Positions 39,160 to 48,854 of a stretch of DNA of 64,000 nucleotides are shown one piece after another; position 1 is the first letter of the stretch, and the number at the start of each line of letters is the position of its first letter. Below the pieces are notes generated by a model. That model saw only the letters and a program-made list of their open reading frames with translations. It did no database searches and had not been told where the DNA came from. The stretch is from NCBI GenBank assembly GCA_937128505.1, contig CAKZMM010000108.1:1-64000 (forward strand). Reading direction: 5' to 3'. Made by a program: the position numbers and the translations under genes. Origin of the DNA: an uncultured Thermogutta sp. (GTDB lineage Bacteria > Planctomycetota > Planctomycetia > Pirellulales > Thermoguttaceae).

Positions 39160-41817
39160 GCAAATTCTCACCTTTCTAGAGACCTGCGAATGCTTCTCCG
39201 GAACTTTTTCTGCTTCGACTTAAATCCCACTCTTCTTTTTATTCGAAACTTATGGAACGCGCCGAAGAAACCAGAATCGCTCACCACTCAGGGGTTCAGA
39301 CCCGCTAACTAGCGTAAATATATGCAATATTATGAGGAATCTTTCCGAACCGTCAACTTTCGGTGTGGTTAACCTGTCGGCGCCCGATGCGGATGGTCTA
39401 AGCTCAAGATGCCGATGGTCTTGAGTGTACGAGTCTTCTTCGAGCGATAACCCGGCTAGGTCCCACGGAATTGCACCGCCAGAAAACTCCGCGCGCTGAA
39501 TTACTTCATCGGCATAATTTCATAGCCCTTTGCCGGGGGTGATGCCCACCAGAAAGGCTGTCCCAAAACCGTTTCACTCCGTTGCGGTTACAAAGGACCC
39601 CATCTCTGCGGGGTGTTCCAGCGAAACGAGGCATCCTAATCAAAAGCCGCCTTTAACTGAAAAAGCACGCCTTCTAGGACCTGTCGAAAAGGCATCAATG
39701 GTACAGGGCGAGGCAAGCAATGCAACCGCCTCGATCCCCCTAAATCCCCAAAAGATTTTGAAACAAGTTAGGTACGGTCGGCGATTTTTTAGGTGGACAA
39801 TGGTCCAAAGGTTATCCCCAGTAAAGACACCTGTCGGGATCGCGACGGCAAAGTTCCCACCCCAATGAGACACCTCACCGCGTTTCGAACCGGTGAGGCA
39901 AATGACCCGTTCGTTATATGGGTTAGCCAGACGGGCACAAAGTCACAAGTAGGTAATCCGGTAATACCCGGGTAATTGCCCTGCTTAATAAAAGTTCAAT
40001 TGAGGCGGCCGTAAGGGCGTGAGCGTCTTTCGCCGGGCTATTGGTCGCGGAATCCTCTAAAAAGGTGCCAAAACACTCCGTTCAAGAAGGAATTTTCAGC
40101 CTTTCCAAGCCGTGTAATCAGCGATGTCTGAGAAGCAGATTTCTCAAGATGCCGCGTGCCGCAGCTTACAGGACGACGGAGGACAAGAGCAAAAAGTCAG
40201 GAAAGAAAACGGAGAGGAAGGGGGCGGAGGAATGCAGACCATCAAGATCAGGAAGGGATGTAAACAATCAAGATATCAATCAAGCTAAAGAGAAGAGTTA
40301 CAGGGCGGGAGTGCCCGCTCAAGTAAAACGCAAAGACCAATCCTCGTCAACACGTGATATGCGGCCCAGCTTCACCGCTTCACCCCTAGGAGTTCCCGGT
40401 ACTTGTAAGGCCATTTGAAGGCCCACAAAGTACATCAATCAACTAATGATATTAGCCAATTTAACATCAGCCGAATTTTTACTTTTTTACTTGTTCGTAA
40501 CTTTTTGGCTGACGAATGCTGAACCTGCCAAATATCAGTTTCCATATAACCTTTCTCCAGAACAAGGACGAGGTTAACTCGCAGCTTTCAAAGTCCTTCC
40601 CTCTATGCGGTAGACCGGATATGCCCAATCAAGCTAGATCCACTCTCGAATGTCGGTGATCGTTAAGGAAAAGGGTTCAACCAAAAGATCGCAAAAGTGG
40701 TGTTACAGAAATTCTCATTTAACCTTGGGTTTCTTCAAGCACATACTAAATAATACTCACTTCCTGAATGAACTAATGATTACAAACGTAAACTAAGTTC
40801 GTTTTCGAGGATATCGCTTAGCGGGTTTGTTCTCCCACTGAAGCTAGTATTGCCATTAACATATTTAACACATTCCTATTGCCATTAAGATAATCGCTTA
40901 ACCTGCAAACCCGGTCGTGAGAAACATACCCCCGAGATTTTTATTTCTTGGCGAATTTCTTTTAGGCGTAGGCGTTGATAAAAAGCGAAAGTGCTTTTTT
41001 TGTGACTTTGTGTGATATTCGTCCTGTCGAATCCCCTGACCGATGTCTCGCACACCAATCCAATTAGGGTTCGTCAGGTGAAAGGATTGATGGTAAAACG
41101 CAATTGAAAATCTGACTCTAAGGAAGACAATTCGGCTCTCGGAACTCAAGCGATAAAACGATTAACGTCGGTCTTCTCAGCGCATTTTGTGCCGTTCTAG
41201 CAATCTGATTACCCGGCTAAAAAATTCGTTTAAGTCCCGGCGTTGGCGAATCGAAAGTGATGGTGTACGCGGTGCTGGCTACCTACGGGGCGCGAGCCTT
41301 CGTCGGTAGCTGACAGTAATTTGAAAGAGATGGGCTTGGGCGGGAAAGCTCAAGAAGCAAGTTCGAATATACTTTTAGTCAGAAGTTCGTCGAAACATCA
41401 ACACCTCAATGGGTCATATCGGTGCGGCATATCAATGCGGCACATTCACATTGGTAATCGAAGGAAAGAACGTTCGGCAGCCTTTTCTAGGAGCTGTGCC
41501 GCTCAAGCCCCGTGAGGTAGGATTCGCTTCAGAGACCATCGAAAATAGAGCGTTTGTGGGTTCGCTTCGGTAGAATTGATGAGATTCAGAGCATTCGGGG
41601 AGTGGGGAGCTCAGAAAACCGATTGCAGGACGTTCGAACACAGTTTTTCTCCACCCGACGAAAGACGGTTCACTTTGGAGGGAAGGATGACTGAGTGGCG
41701 AAACGATGTCTTAGAATTTTGAAAAATGCCTAAGAAGTCCAAAAAATTGAGCAACGTTTAAAAAATATTTAACGACGCAAGGACGCCGTAAAAGCATTGT
41801 AAGTTGTCGCCTCTTAA
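39160..41817. other. 2.7-kb gene desert upstream of tRNA-Lys
   Basis: Longest gene-free stretch in the window. Open frames up to about 125 codons exist but lack start signals, conserved motifs and consistent codon use. An imperfect duplication (gatgcggatggtctaagctc / gatgccgatggtcttgagtg) lies at 39388-39435. A and T rise in 40430-40900. Confidence 0.6.
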
Positions 41818-41890
41818 GCCCCCTTAGCTCAGTCGGTAGAGCAACTGACTCTTAATCAGTGGGTCGGAGGTTCGAGTCCTCCAGGGGGCA
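41818..41890 (+). tRNA. tRNA-Lys (anticodon CTT)
   Basis: Complete 73-nt cloverleaf: acceptor GCCCCCT/AGGGGGC, D loop AGCTCAGTCGGTAGAGC, anticodon stem ACTGA/TCAGT with loop CTCTTAA (anticodon CTT), T arm GGAGG-TTCGAGT-CCTCC, discriminator A. CCA is not encoded. It sits directly before a degenerate CRISPR-like array. Confidence 0.97.
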
Positions 41891-42096
41891 TTGCGGAAAC
41901 TGAGGCTTCTTGGCTTCCTGTGGTAAAACTTGGCATAAGTGGTGTGATTTAATCCGGTTCCGCTTATTCGCCCATCGTGTGCTTTTCTGATCGCATGCTC
42001 GTCTGTGTCCCCGTTAATCGTCGGCCTATTTGGAGCGCCGTGTTTACCGCTTTTTGCGCTCCGCCCCCAGTTCTCCGGACATCTGGCATTGGTCAT

Positions 42097-42955
42097 TCAG
42101 GGATCGCTCCCTTTCCCGCGGAAGGTGGTCCTGGGGATGCGTGCGGTTTCCAATGGTTCCTCGCGGATCACCCTCCCCGCGCGCAGTGGTAGTGGCTGAC
42201 GCGAGCGTATACTTTCTTGGTGCAGGAGTCACCCTCCCCGCGCGCAGTGGTAGTGGTGCTGGAAATTATCCGACCCCAAAGGATTTTGATCACCTTCCAC
42301 GCGCGTAGTGCTCGTAGAGCCTTTAAACGCCTCGAAGCAGTGTTAAGGCCTTGCTTTCCCCGCGCGAAGTGGTTATCGCACTATCCTATTAGGAGGAGGT
42401 CGACTTTAAATCGCTTTCGCCGCGCGCTGTGGCCGTTCGTATCGCTACGTGCCTCTTGCGGAGAGACCTAATCGCTTTTCCCGCACGTGGTGGTGACTGC
42501 ATCACCCGGCCCCAATAACACTCTCATCATCGGTCGCCTTCCCGCGGCTAGTGGTGGTTGCAGGCGCGGAATTTAGCGGATAATTTCAAGTTCATAGCAA
42601 GGCCTTGGCCACCCGAAGTTGATTTTTCTCAAATACGGAACCGAGGAGGCCCCGGTAGTTTCCGGATCATGTCTCCTGGTTTTCTGCGTAACCCGGGTAT
42701 GTTATTTTTCGTTACACCAGCAATGGAGGCCCACCCCTGATTCCCCGCGTACTTTGGATGTGCTTGTGTTTGAGGTAGCAGAGCCGGGGGCTGAGACCTA
42801 CCTTCGCGCGCAGCTCGGATATGCGGACGACATCCTAGCCGAGGACCGGCCCAAGGAGCCTGCCTCCCCGCTTACCTGCGATGCCCAGCCGCAGCGGCTG
42901 CGGACGAGCTTGGTGATGCCCTGCCTCCCCGCGTAGCTGGGATGCCCTCAGCTTG
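42097..42955. CRISPR. Degenerate CRISPR-like array, about 12-14 units of 61 nt
   Basis: Two adjoining runs of diverged repeats. Run 1 has its gtgg anchor at 42125, 42186, 42247, 42308 (gtgc), 42369, 42429, 42490 and 42551: spacing 61, once 60. The copies ending at 42193 and 42254 share 28 identical bases (tcaccctccccgcgcgcagt then ggtagtgg). Others keep only the core t-cccc-gcgcg-(n)-gtgg. Run 2 (about 42681-42946) has units such as ttccccgcgtactttggatg and tccccgcgtagctgggatgc with gatg anchors at 42757, 42818 (gata), 42880 and 42941. These resemble the I-E pattern tccccgcgta...cggggatg. A phase slip of about 20 nt lies between the runs. Segments between repeats are unrelated. No cas gene is in the window. 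Confidence 0.6.
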
Positions 42956-43035
42956 TTGTGGTCTTGTTTAATCGAAGGAAGATCGGTTTTTATTTAAGCT
43001 CTCTGAGTCACAAGTATTAGCATGAGAGTTGTGGG

Positions 43036-45414
43036 ATGAACGCTTTTTCTCAAAAAGTTGTAGCGGCGGTTGTGATTTTACTTGTGTGTTCACAACATGC
43101 TCCCTCCGGTCAAGAAGGGGTCCAGATCGATCCTGAGCCGGGCCCCCGGCAAAAACCGTATTCGCCCGCTGATGGTCAAGTAGTTCAGGTAACACCTCCG
43201 CCATTCATTTGGGTACCCTCGGGGAAAAAGAGTGTGTACTGCCTTCAAATTTCGCGAAGCGAGGTGTTTTCGGCCGAGTCGACGCACACCTATCACGGAA
43301 TTAGCCGCTCGGTTTTCGTGCCCTGCGACGTACTGCCGCCTGGTCAATGGTACTGGCGATATGGAATTGAAACCGGGCAAGGAACCGTATGGGGCCGACC
43401 AAGGCCGTTTGTAGTCCCGGAAGACGCCCGCCCATTCCCGTACCCGGATTGGGAGCAAGTGATCCCAGAGATTCCGAAAACTCGGCCACGACTTTTCTTT
43501 CCCGGCGAGCGACTCGAGCAAGCCCGCCACTGGGCAGCCGGTCCTCTAAAGCGGGAAATTGCTCGACTGGTAGCCGCCTGTGAGCGGGAGGTAGGCAAAG
43601 AGCTTGTGGCCGAGCCCGGTTACCCGCCAAAAGGGCCGGAATACGGGCCGTGGGCTGTCAACGTGATGCGGACCACCCGGCCACCGATGGATATGATGGA
43701 ATCTTGCGCGTTGGCTTGGCTTCTTACCGGAAATCGGCGTTTGGGCGAGGAGGCAAAGCGACGTTTGTTGCACTTTTTCGGCTGGGATCCAAACGGACCT
43801 ACAAGCTTTTTCGGCTACGATGAGCCGGCGATGTGGATGATGATGCGGGGAACGCGAGCCTATGACTGGACGTACGACTTATTCACCCCGGAGGAACGAA
43901 CTCAGGTTGAGAAGGTGATGAAGATCCGTGCCGAACAATTCTACCGACATTTGCAGCGACTGCCTTTCGAGAGCTCTCCGTACGAGAGTCATGCGGGCCG
44001 GTTACCCGGGTTTTTGGGAGAGTGTGCGTTGGCATTCATTCACGAATGGCCGGAAGCACCGCAGTGGCTTGATTATGCCACCGTTTTATACTGTACGGCG
44101 TACCCGGCTTGGGGAGGCGATGACGGCGGTTGGCAGGAGGGGCCAGCTTACTGGGCGGCCTACATGCAATTCGCCTTGCATTATGTGGTGGCCTTGCGGC
44201 ATGCCACCGCGATCGACCTTATGCAGAAGCCTTTCTTTCGGAATACTCCGTACTATGCGTTGTACACAGCTACGCCGTACCATCAGCATGTGCCGTTTGG
44301 AGATGGCCAGACCGGCAGCCCAAAGCGTTTAGGCCCAGTTATGTACGCGTTTTCCACGCTTCTGCAAAGCCCGTACTTCCGGTGGTATGCGGAGGAGGCC
44401 CGAGCGAGTGTCCCGTCGGACGTTCTGACTTTGGCCACATACGATCCGCGGTTAGAGCCGCGCTCGCCACGCGAGTTGCCACCGGCTCGGTTTTTCCCGG
44501 CGGTGGGGCTGGCGTCTTTTCATACGGCTTTGGGTGACCGGGAGAACGATATTAGCTTTCTGTTTCGCTCAAGTCCCTATGGGGCGGTAAGCCATGGTCA
44601 TGCGGATCAAAACGCGTATGTGGTCGAGGCCTTCGGGCGAGGGCTGGCAATTGCGACCGGATATTACCCTTGGTATGGTTCTCCCCATCACGATCAGTGG
44701 ACGCGATCCACAAAGGCGGTTAATAGCGTCCTAGTGGATGGACAGGGGCAGGTTAAACGTGAATGGGGCTTCGGGGGACGGCTCACGGCATTTGCCTCCA
44801 TCGAAGGTTATGATTATGTGGAGGGCGAAGCCGCACCGGCTTACGGTGGCCGACTGGAGCGATTCCGCCGGCATGTGCTCCACCTTCGGCCGGGTGTGTT
44901 TGTGGTGTTCGACGATTTGCGGTCGCTTCGGCCCGCGCAGTTTGGTTGGCTGCTCCATGCCTACAATCGCATCCATGTCGATGAAGTAAATCAGATTTTG
45001 CGAATTACCAATTCGTCGGCAGCCATGCAGGTGCATTTGCTTTTGCCCGAGGGGGTCAACTTTTCGCAAACCGATCGATACGAACCGGAACCTGAACTCC
45101 AAGCCGGGGACTGGTCTAATACTTGGCATTTGACGGCTGCTACCCGGGAACCGGATCACCAGGCCTTATTCCTGGCGGTACTTTTACCTTACCGCGAAGG
45201 AAAGTCACACACTCTCCCGCAAGTAAAGCTGCTTCAGGGTGCGGGGGTAGTGGGAGTGGTCTTGGTTCATCGCGAGGGTGATGAGGATCTAGTAGCGTTC
45301 CGAACAGATCCCGGCAAAACGGCGTGGATTGATCAAACGCAGATCCCTAGCCGAGTCTTTGCCCGCGGCAAACGGGCCGATGGGCAAGTATTTCGCACGT
45401 TTTCGCACGAATAA
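43036..45414 (+). CDS. Secreted heparinase II/III-like (DUF4962) polysaccharide lyase
   Basis: 792-residue exported protein with a signal peptide (VVAAVVILLVCSQHAPSG). An N-terminal DUF4962 region of beta type carries fibronectin-like phrases (PADGQVVQVTPPPFIWVP, LPPGQWYWRYGIET). An alpha/alpha toroid follows (about residues 130-430: YDEPAMWMMMRGTRAYDWTYD, YESHAGRLPGFLGECALAF). The heparinase II/III C-terminal domain has the key SHGHADQNAYVVEAFG, then a beta-sandwich end. It should depolymerise a uronic-acid polysaccharide by beta-elimination. It is alone on its strand, starting 80 bp after a decayed CRISPR-like array. An ATG at 43024 is out of frame. Confidence 0.9.
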   Translation: MNAFSQKVVAAVVILLVCSQHAPSGQEGVQIDPEPGPRQKPYSPADGQVVQVTPPPFIWVPSGKKSVYCLQISRSEVFSAESTHTYHGISRSVFVPCDVLPPGQWYWRYGIETGQGTVWGRPRPFVVPEDARPFPYPDWEQVIPEIPKTRPRLFFPGERLEQARHWAAGPLKREIARLVAACEREVGKELVAEPGYPPKGPEYGPWAVNVMRTTRPPMDMMESCALAWLLTGNRRLGEEAKRRLLHFFGWDPNGPTSFFGYDEPAMWMMMRGTRAYDWTYDLFTPEERTQVEKVMKIRAEQFYRHLQRLPFESSPYESHAGRLPGFLGECALAFIHEWPEAPQWLDYATVLYCTAYPAWGGDDGGWQEGPAYWAAYMQFALHYVVALRHATAIDLMQKPFFRNTPYYALYTATPYHQHVPFGDGQTGSPKRLGPVMYAFSTLLQSPYFRWYAEEARASVPSDVLTLATYDPRLEPRSPRELPPARFFPAVGLASFHTALGDRENDISFLFRSSPYGAVSHGHADQNAYVVEAFGRGLAIATGYYPWYGSPHHDQWTRSTKAVNSVLVDGQGQVKREWGFGGRLTAFASIEGYDYVEGEAAPAYGGRLERFRRHVLHLRPGVFVVFDDLRSLRPAQFGWLLHAYNRIHVDEVNQILRITNSSAAMQVHLLLPEGVNFSQTDRYEPEPELQAGDWSNTWHLTAATREPDHQALFLAVLLPYREGKSHTLPQVKLLQGAGVVGVVLVHREGDEDLVAFRTDPGKTAWIDQTQIPSRVFARGKRADGQVFRTFSHE

Positions 45415-45431
45415 GAGAGGGATGGTACGCG

Positions 45432-45480
45432 GTTTTTTTGTGCATCTTTGAACGTATTTTTTGTGCATCTTTGAACACGT
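45432..45480. repeat. 23-bp tandem duplication after the lyase gene
   Basis: The phrase ttttttgtgcatctttgaac occurs twice, with gtgcatctttgaac at 45440-45453 and 45463-45476. It begins 18 bp after the stop codon. Confidence 0.75.
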
Positions 45481-45642
45481 TTTATGCCGACCTTGTATGC
45501 CTTTTAAGTTGAGAGCGAGGCGGATCAATCGGTAGCCGCGAAGGCGCTTTCTACAAATTACGAAGGATTTTTGAGGCTTCAGGGGTTTGCTCTAATTTCG
45601 GACGCTTGGCAGGAAGCAAGTCGCGAAAGGGGGAGTTTTGTC

Positions 45643-46146
45643 ATGCTGGATCCTCTCTCGGGCAGCACCATCAGTTGCCACAAACATAATCCCGGCACGG
45701 TGCCACCGAACCTCCGTTGGCTGTGCTGGCCGCTGATGCGAACACCTCTCTCGGCAAGTTTAGGGATCGCCTTGCTGGTGGGCAGCTTTATTGCGGTGCT
45801 TTTCATCACAGGAAAGTGGTACCTTGCTGCAATAGCCGTCATGTGTTTACTTCTGAGCGTCCGCCGCTTTTTCTTGCCGGAAACGCTCGAGATAGCCATG
45901 GACGGCATCCACCGCTGGTCCTTGGGCAAACATAGCTATATCCCATGGAGCCGAGTCGGCGCGTGGCAAGTATCGGGCGACGTGGTGATCCTTCATCCGC
46001 GCGGCGTACCCGGAAATGAACCTCGTTCCGCCGGGGTGGTCCTTTTCGTTTTCGACCGCCTTCCCCAGGTGGCCGGGGCCCTCGAGTACTACCTCGGCTC
46101 CCAGCAGGGAGGCTGTTCATCCGAAACTGCTGAACCAGGTTTGTAA
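45643..46146 (+). CDS. Small membrane protein of unknown function
   Basis: 167-residue protein with two hydrophobic segments (SLGIALLVGSFIAVLFI and WYLAAIAVMCLLL) followed by a soluble C-terminal part with a PH-like look: LPETLEIAMDGIHRW, YIPWSRVGAWQVSGDVVIL. This resembles small bacterial membrane proteins with a PH-type domain (YcxB/YdbT style), but similarity is only impression. The ATG at 45643 has AAAGGGGGA about 8 bases upstream. A probable terminator lies 190 bp after the stop. Confidence 0.7.
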   Translation: MLDPLSGSTISCHKHNPGTVPPNLRWLCWPLMRTPLSASLGIALLVGSFIAVLFITGKWYLAAIAVMCLLLSVRRFFLPETLEIAMDGIHRWSLGKHSYIPWSRVGAWQVSGDVVILHPRGVPGNEPRSAGVVLFVFDRLPQVAGALEYYLGSQQGGCSSETAEPGL

Positions 46147-46530
46147 CCCGAAGGGCCTCTTTTCGGCATCCAGGAAATGCAATGAAGCTGCCTTCGTCGG
46201 GATTTTGGGATCTTCGCAAAAAGGATTTCAACGGACAATTTGTCGCTTATCGAGCACGGAAGAGTTTATCTTGGCCGGCAGGACTTGGATTCTCAAAACC
46301 TTCGGGAACAAAAACCGAACCAACCCGCGTCTAAAAAAGCCGGCCCAAAGGGGGGCCTTTTTGGGTAAAATACCTATTTTACGATCGTCTCAGCTTAATT
46401 CATCAGCTTAACCCAGAGGAGGTCATCGGCGGCTAACAACTGTCTTGGCCTTGACAATCCAGGTGTCACACTCCTGCGAAAAAGCAGCGTCAGTGACTCA
46501 GGACCGCGGTAATTGTAAAGGACGCTTTAT
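46147..46530. other. Intergenic region containing a probable terminator
   Basis: 384 bp without a gene. The hairpin at 46336-46362 is listed separately; AAAGGA for the next gene is at 46517-46522. Confidence 0.6.
46336..46362 (+). terminator. Probable rho-independent terminator
   Basis: ggccc (46342-46346) pairs with gggcc (46353-46357) around aaaggg; the outer aaaa upstream and ttttt downstream (46358-46362) give a short GC stem with a T tract. Confidence 0.5.
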
Positions 46531-46944
46531 ATGGTGCGAGCTTCAAGATTGTGGCGACGAGATTTACTCTTGTGCCTGTGGACAAATAGTTTGCTGATCT
46601 TGTCCCCCACTTTGCTTATCTTATCCCCCTCCATCGGCGCGGGTAGCGAGATTTCGGAGGAGGAACTCCGGGATCGCATCTTCGGCGGCTGGGTCGGAAT
46701 GCTCATCGGCGGGTTGGAAGGCTTGGCTCACGAATTCAAATATAGGGAAAAGCCGCAGGAGTGTCCCGTGAGTATGCAGGTTAGGGTACTCACGGCGCTG
46801 GCAGAAAAAGCAATACTGTCACAAGGGGGGCAGCAAATTTCGATTGGTGGAAATCGCGGGTACCGAATCGCCCGACAGGAGATTCAGAATCTTGAACCTC
46901 TTCCGCCGGATGCCCCCAAACCGCGTCCGAAAGGCGGTGATTAA
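46531..46944 (+). pseudogene. Internally deleted ADP-ribosylglycohydrolase-like gene
   Basis: 137 residues. A signal-like hydrophobic N-terminus is followed by ISEEELRDRIFGGWVGMLIGGLEGLAHEFKYR, the N-terminal helix of planctomycete ADP-ribosylglycohydrolase-type proteins (normally 400-500 residues). The sequence then jumps to VRVLTALAEKAILSQGGQQISI and RGYRIARQEIQNLEPLP, which looks like the C-terminal strand region of the same family. The central domain with the metal-binding Asp residues is missing, with no frameshift. AAAGGA lies 8 bases before the ATG. It is either an in-frame deletion remnant or a very reduced protein; catalysis is unlikely. Confidence 0.5.
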
Positions 46945-47075
46945 CCGCACGCTCTTCATTGACTCAGCCCGGGGAAATTCCCGGAATATTGGGGGCTTGT
47001 GCCCCCGAATTCATCCAGGTTTTGGGCATATCGAGCCGCGTTATCGCCCATTAAGGCGTGCTGTCCCCACCGGCT

Positions 47076-48809
47076 TCAAGCCGACTCTTCGCCCTTCAAA
47101 CCCGAGGCGATATCCTTCACATAGATAACCTTGCCATCCCCTGGGGCATAAAAGTCGGGCAAGAAACACTCCTGCCGATAGCCGCAGCGTTCGTAAAAGT
47201 AGCGTGTTTTGGCGTAGTCTTCCCGAGCTGAAGTCTCCACGTAGATGCGGGAACCCCCGGCCCTGCGGACCCGCGATTCAACTTCCGCCATCAGTCGGCG
47301 CCCCAGGCCCTGCCCCTGAAACGGCGGCGAGACGACGATCCAATAAAGATCGAAACGGTTTTCCGTCCCACCAATCGGTCCGAAGCATGCGTAGGCTATC
47401 GGTTGGCCATCAAATTCCGCGATCACAAACTCGTATCCGCTCGCTTCTCCGCGCCGCAAACGCTCCTCGGCCAATTCGACGGCAATGGCCTTTTCCGACG
47501 GGCGGAATACACCGGTGGCGTCGACCATTTGCCCGATCCATTGCAGATCACCCGCATCCAGCCGTTCGCGAAAGACTAATTTGTCTCCTACCGCACGGTA
47601 GGTTGTGAGAGAATTTTTCGAAGGCTGCCCGGTTGGCCCCGCGACATGCTCCGGCCCAGTTGGCCCGAAAAACCTCTGCGATAACGAGGGTTCGGAATTG
47701 TTTGCTCGGCGAGTGTTTTGAATTATTCGCGTTCGTTTGCCGCCGACCCCCGGCACCCTCACCCCCTTACGGTGGCAAGACTCGGTTTTACCGAATCGAA
47801 CTAACGCTTCATCCACGATCCACGCTAGAGCATCTGCGTAGTCGATCCCCGCTTCCTCCAGGATGGCGGCAAACCCAGCATCCGGCGCCAAACACGGGTT
47901 AGTGTTGACCTCCAAAATCCAAGGTTGACCACGGTCATCCACCCGGAAATCCACGCGGGCATAACCCGACAGACCGAAAAGGTGCCAACATGCGACCGCC
48001 AGATCGCTCAGGCGGTTAAGCAGAGCTTTATCTTCCGGAGGAAATTGAAACCGCCGCGGCGTAGCATGGTACTCGAAAGCACTTTCTACCCACTTCGCTC
48101 GATAATCGACAACCCGGGGTTTATCCGGCGCAAAATCGCAAAAAAGAATTTCCGAGGGGGGAAGAACCAATAATCCGCCCGGGCTTGCCAGTAATGCTAC
48201 GTTGAATTCTCGTCCCTCGATAAAAGATTCAGCGTACCATGGCTGCTGTGAAGCCTGCTCATTTTCGGTTAGAAGGATCTTAATCTGCTCAACCGGAAAT
48301 ATCTCCACCACGGGACGTAGGTCGAGCCGTTCGGAACCGTGCGACCATGCCCCTTTGAGAATCCACCGCCCCCCCTCCGGGAAACAAGCCCCCGAATCGC
48401 GTCGCCCCCCGTTCGCCATCCACGGTGCATAGCTTCCCGCAAACCACGCTGGGGTCGGCAACTGAGCCTCCTGGAGAGAAGCTTTCACTTGCCGCTTATC
48501 CGCCGTCGCAAGCAATGCAGTACTCGAAGCCCCAGTGTACGGCAGCCCGATACCGTCCCAAAGAACTGGGGCGAGAACCGCCAAGCGGTCACTGCCGCCC
48601 AGCGACTCCACGAGGTTAAATACCACATTTGGGGAGAACTTCTTTAGCGATTCCCACAAGCTTCCTAGGTCCAGGGATGCCGCAAAAATCGCCACTTCAT
48701 AACCCCGATGCCGCAAAGCTTGTTCTATCCCCGCGGCTTGGACGAGCACATCCCGCTCCGACTCCGAAGCTTGCGCGCCGAGTTCGTTGTGCACAATGGC
48801 CACGCGCAT
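47076..48809 (-). CDS. ATP-grasp ligase fused to a GNAT acetyltransferase
   Basis: 577-residue fusion. Residues 1 to about 310 are a D-Ala-D-Ala-ligase-like ATP-grasp domain (VVFNLVESLGGSDR, LPYTGASSTALLATADK, YAESFIEGREFNVALL, WILEVNTNPCLAPDAGFA). After a linker of about 60 residues, a GNAT domain occupies about 400-575 with the acetyl-CoA motif VSPPFQGQGLGRRLMAEVE and a C-terminal YFYERCGYRQE. The ATP-grasp part should join a carboxylate to an amine, and the GNAT part should acetylate an amine. The ATG at 48809 begins the typical MRVAIVHNE strand; an in-frame GTG lies 21 bases upstream. It is 45 bp downstream of a second ATP-grasp gene and near kamA. Confidence 0.9.
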   Translation of the reverse strand: MRVAIVHNELGAQASESERDVLVQAAGIEQALRHRGYEVAIFAASLDLGSLWESLKKFSPNVVFNLVESLGGSDRLAVLAPVLWDGIGLPYTGASSTALLATADKRQVKASLQEAQLPTPAWFAGSYAPWMANGGRRDSGACFPEGGRWILKGAWSHGSERLDLRPVVEIFPVEQIKILLTENEQASQQPWYAESFIEGREFNVALLASPGGLLVLPPSEILFCDFAPDKPRVVDYRAKWVESAFEYHATPRRFQFPPEDKALLNRLSDLAVACWHLFGLSGYARVDFRVDDRGQPWILEVNTNPCLAPDAGFAAILEEAGIDYADALAWIVDEALVRFGKTESCHRKGVRVPGVGGKRTRIIQNTRRANNSEPSLSQRFFGPTGPEHVAGPTGQPSKNSLTTYRAVGDKLVFRERLDAGDLQWIGQMVDATGVFRPSEKAIAVELAEERLRRGEASGYEFVIAEFDGQPIAYACFGPIGGTENRFDLYWIVVSPPFQGQGLGRRLMAEVESRVRRAGGSRIYVETSAREDYAKTRYFYERCGYRQECFLPDFYAPGDGKVIYVKDIASGLKGEESA

Positions 48810-48854
48810 ATTGTTCCGATATTCCACCACCCCGAGAAGCGTTTTTGATTTGTG

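Noticed and set aside
40041-40418. 125-codon basic plus-strand frame in the gene desert
   Set aside because: Composition is simply A/G-rich; no ribosome site or family-like motif.
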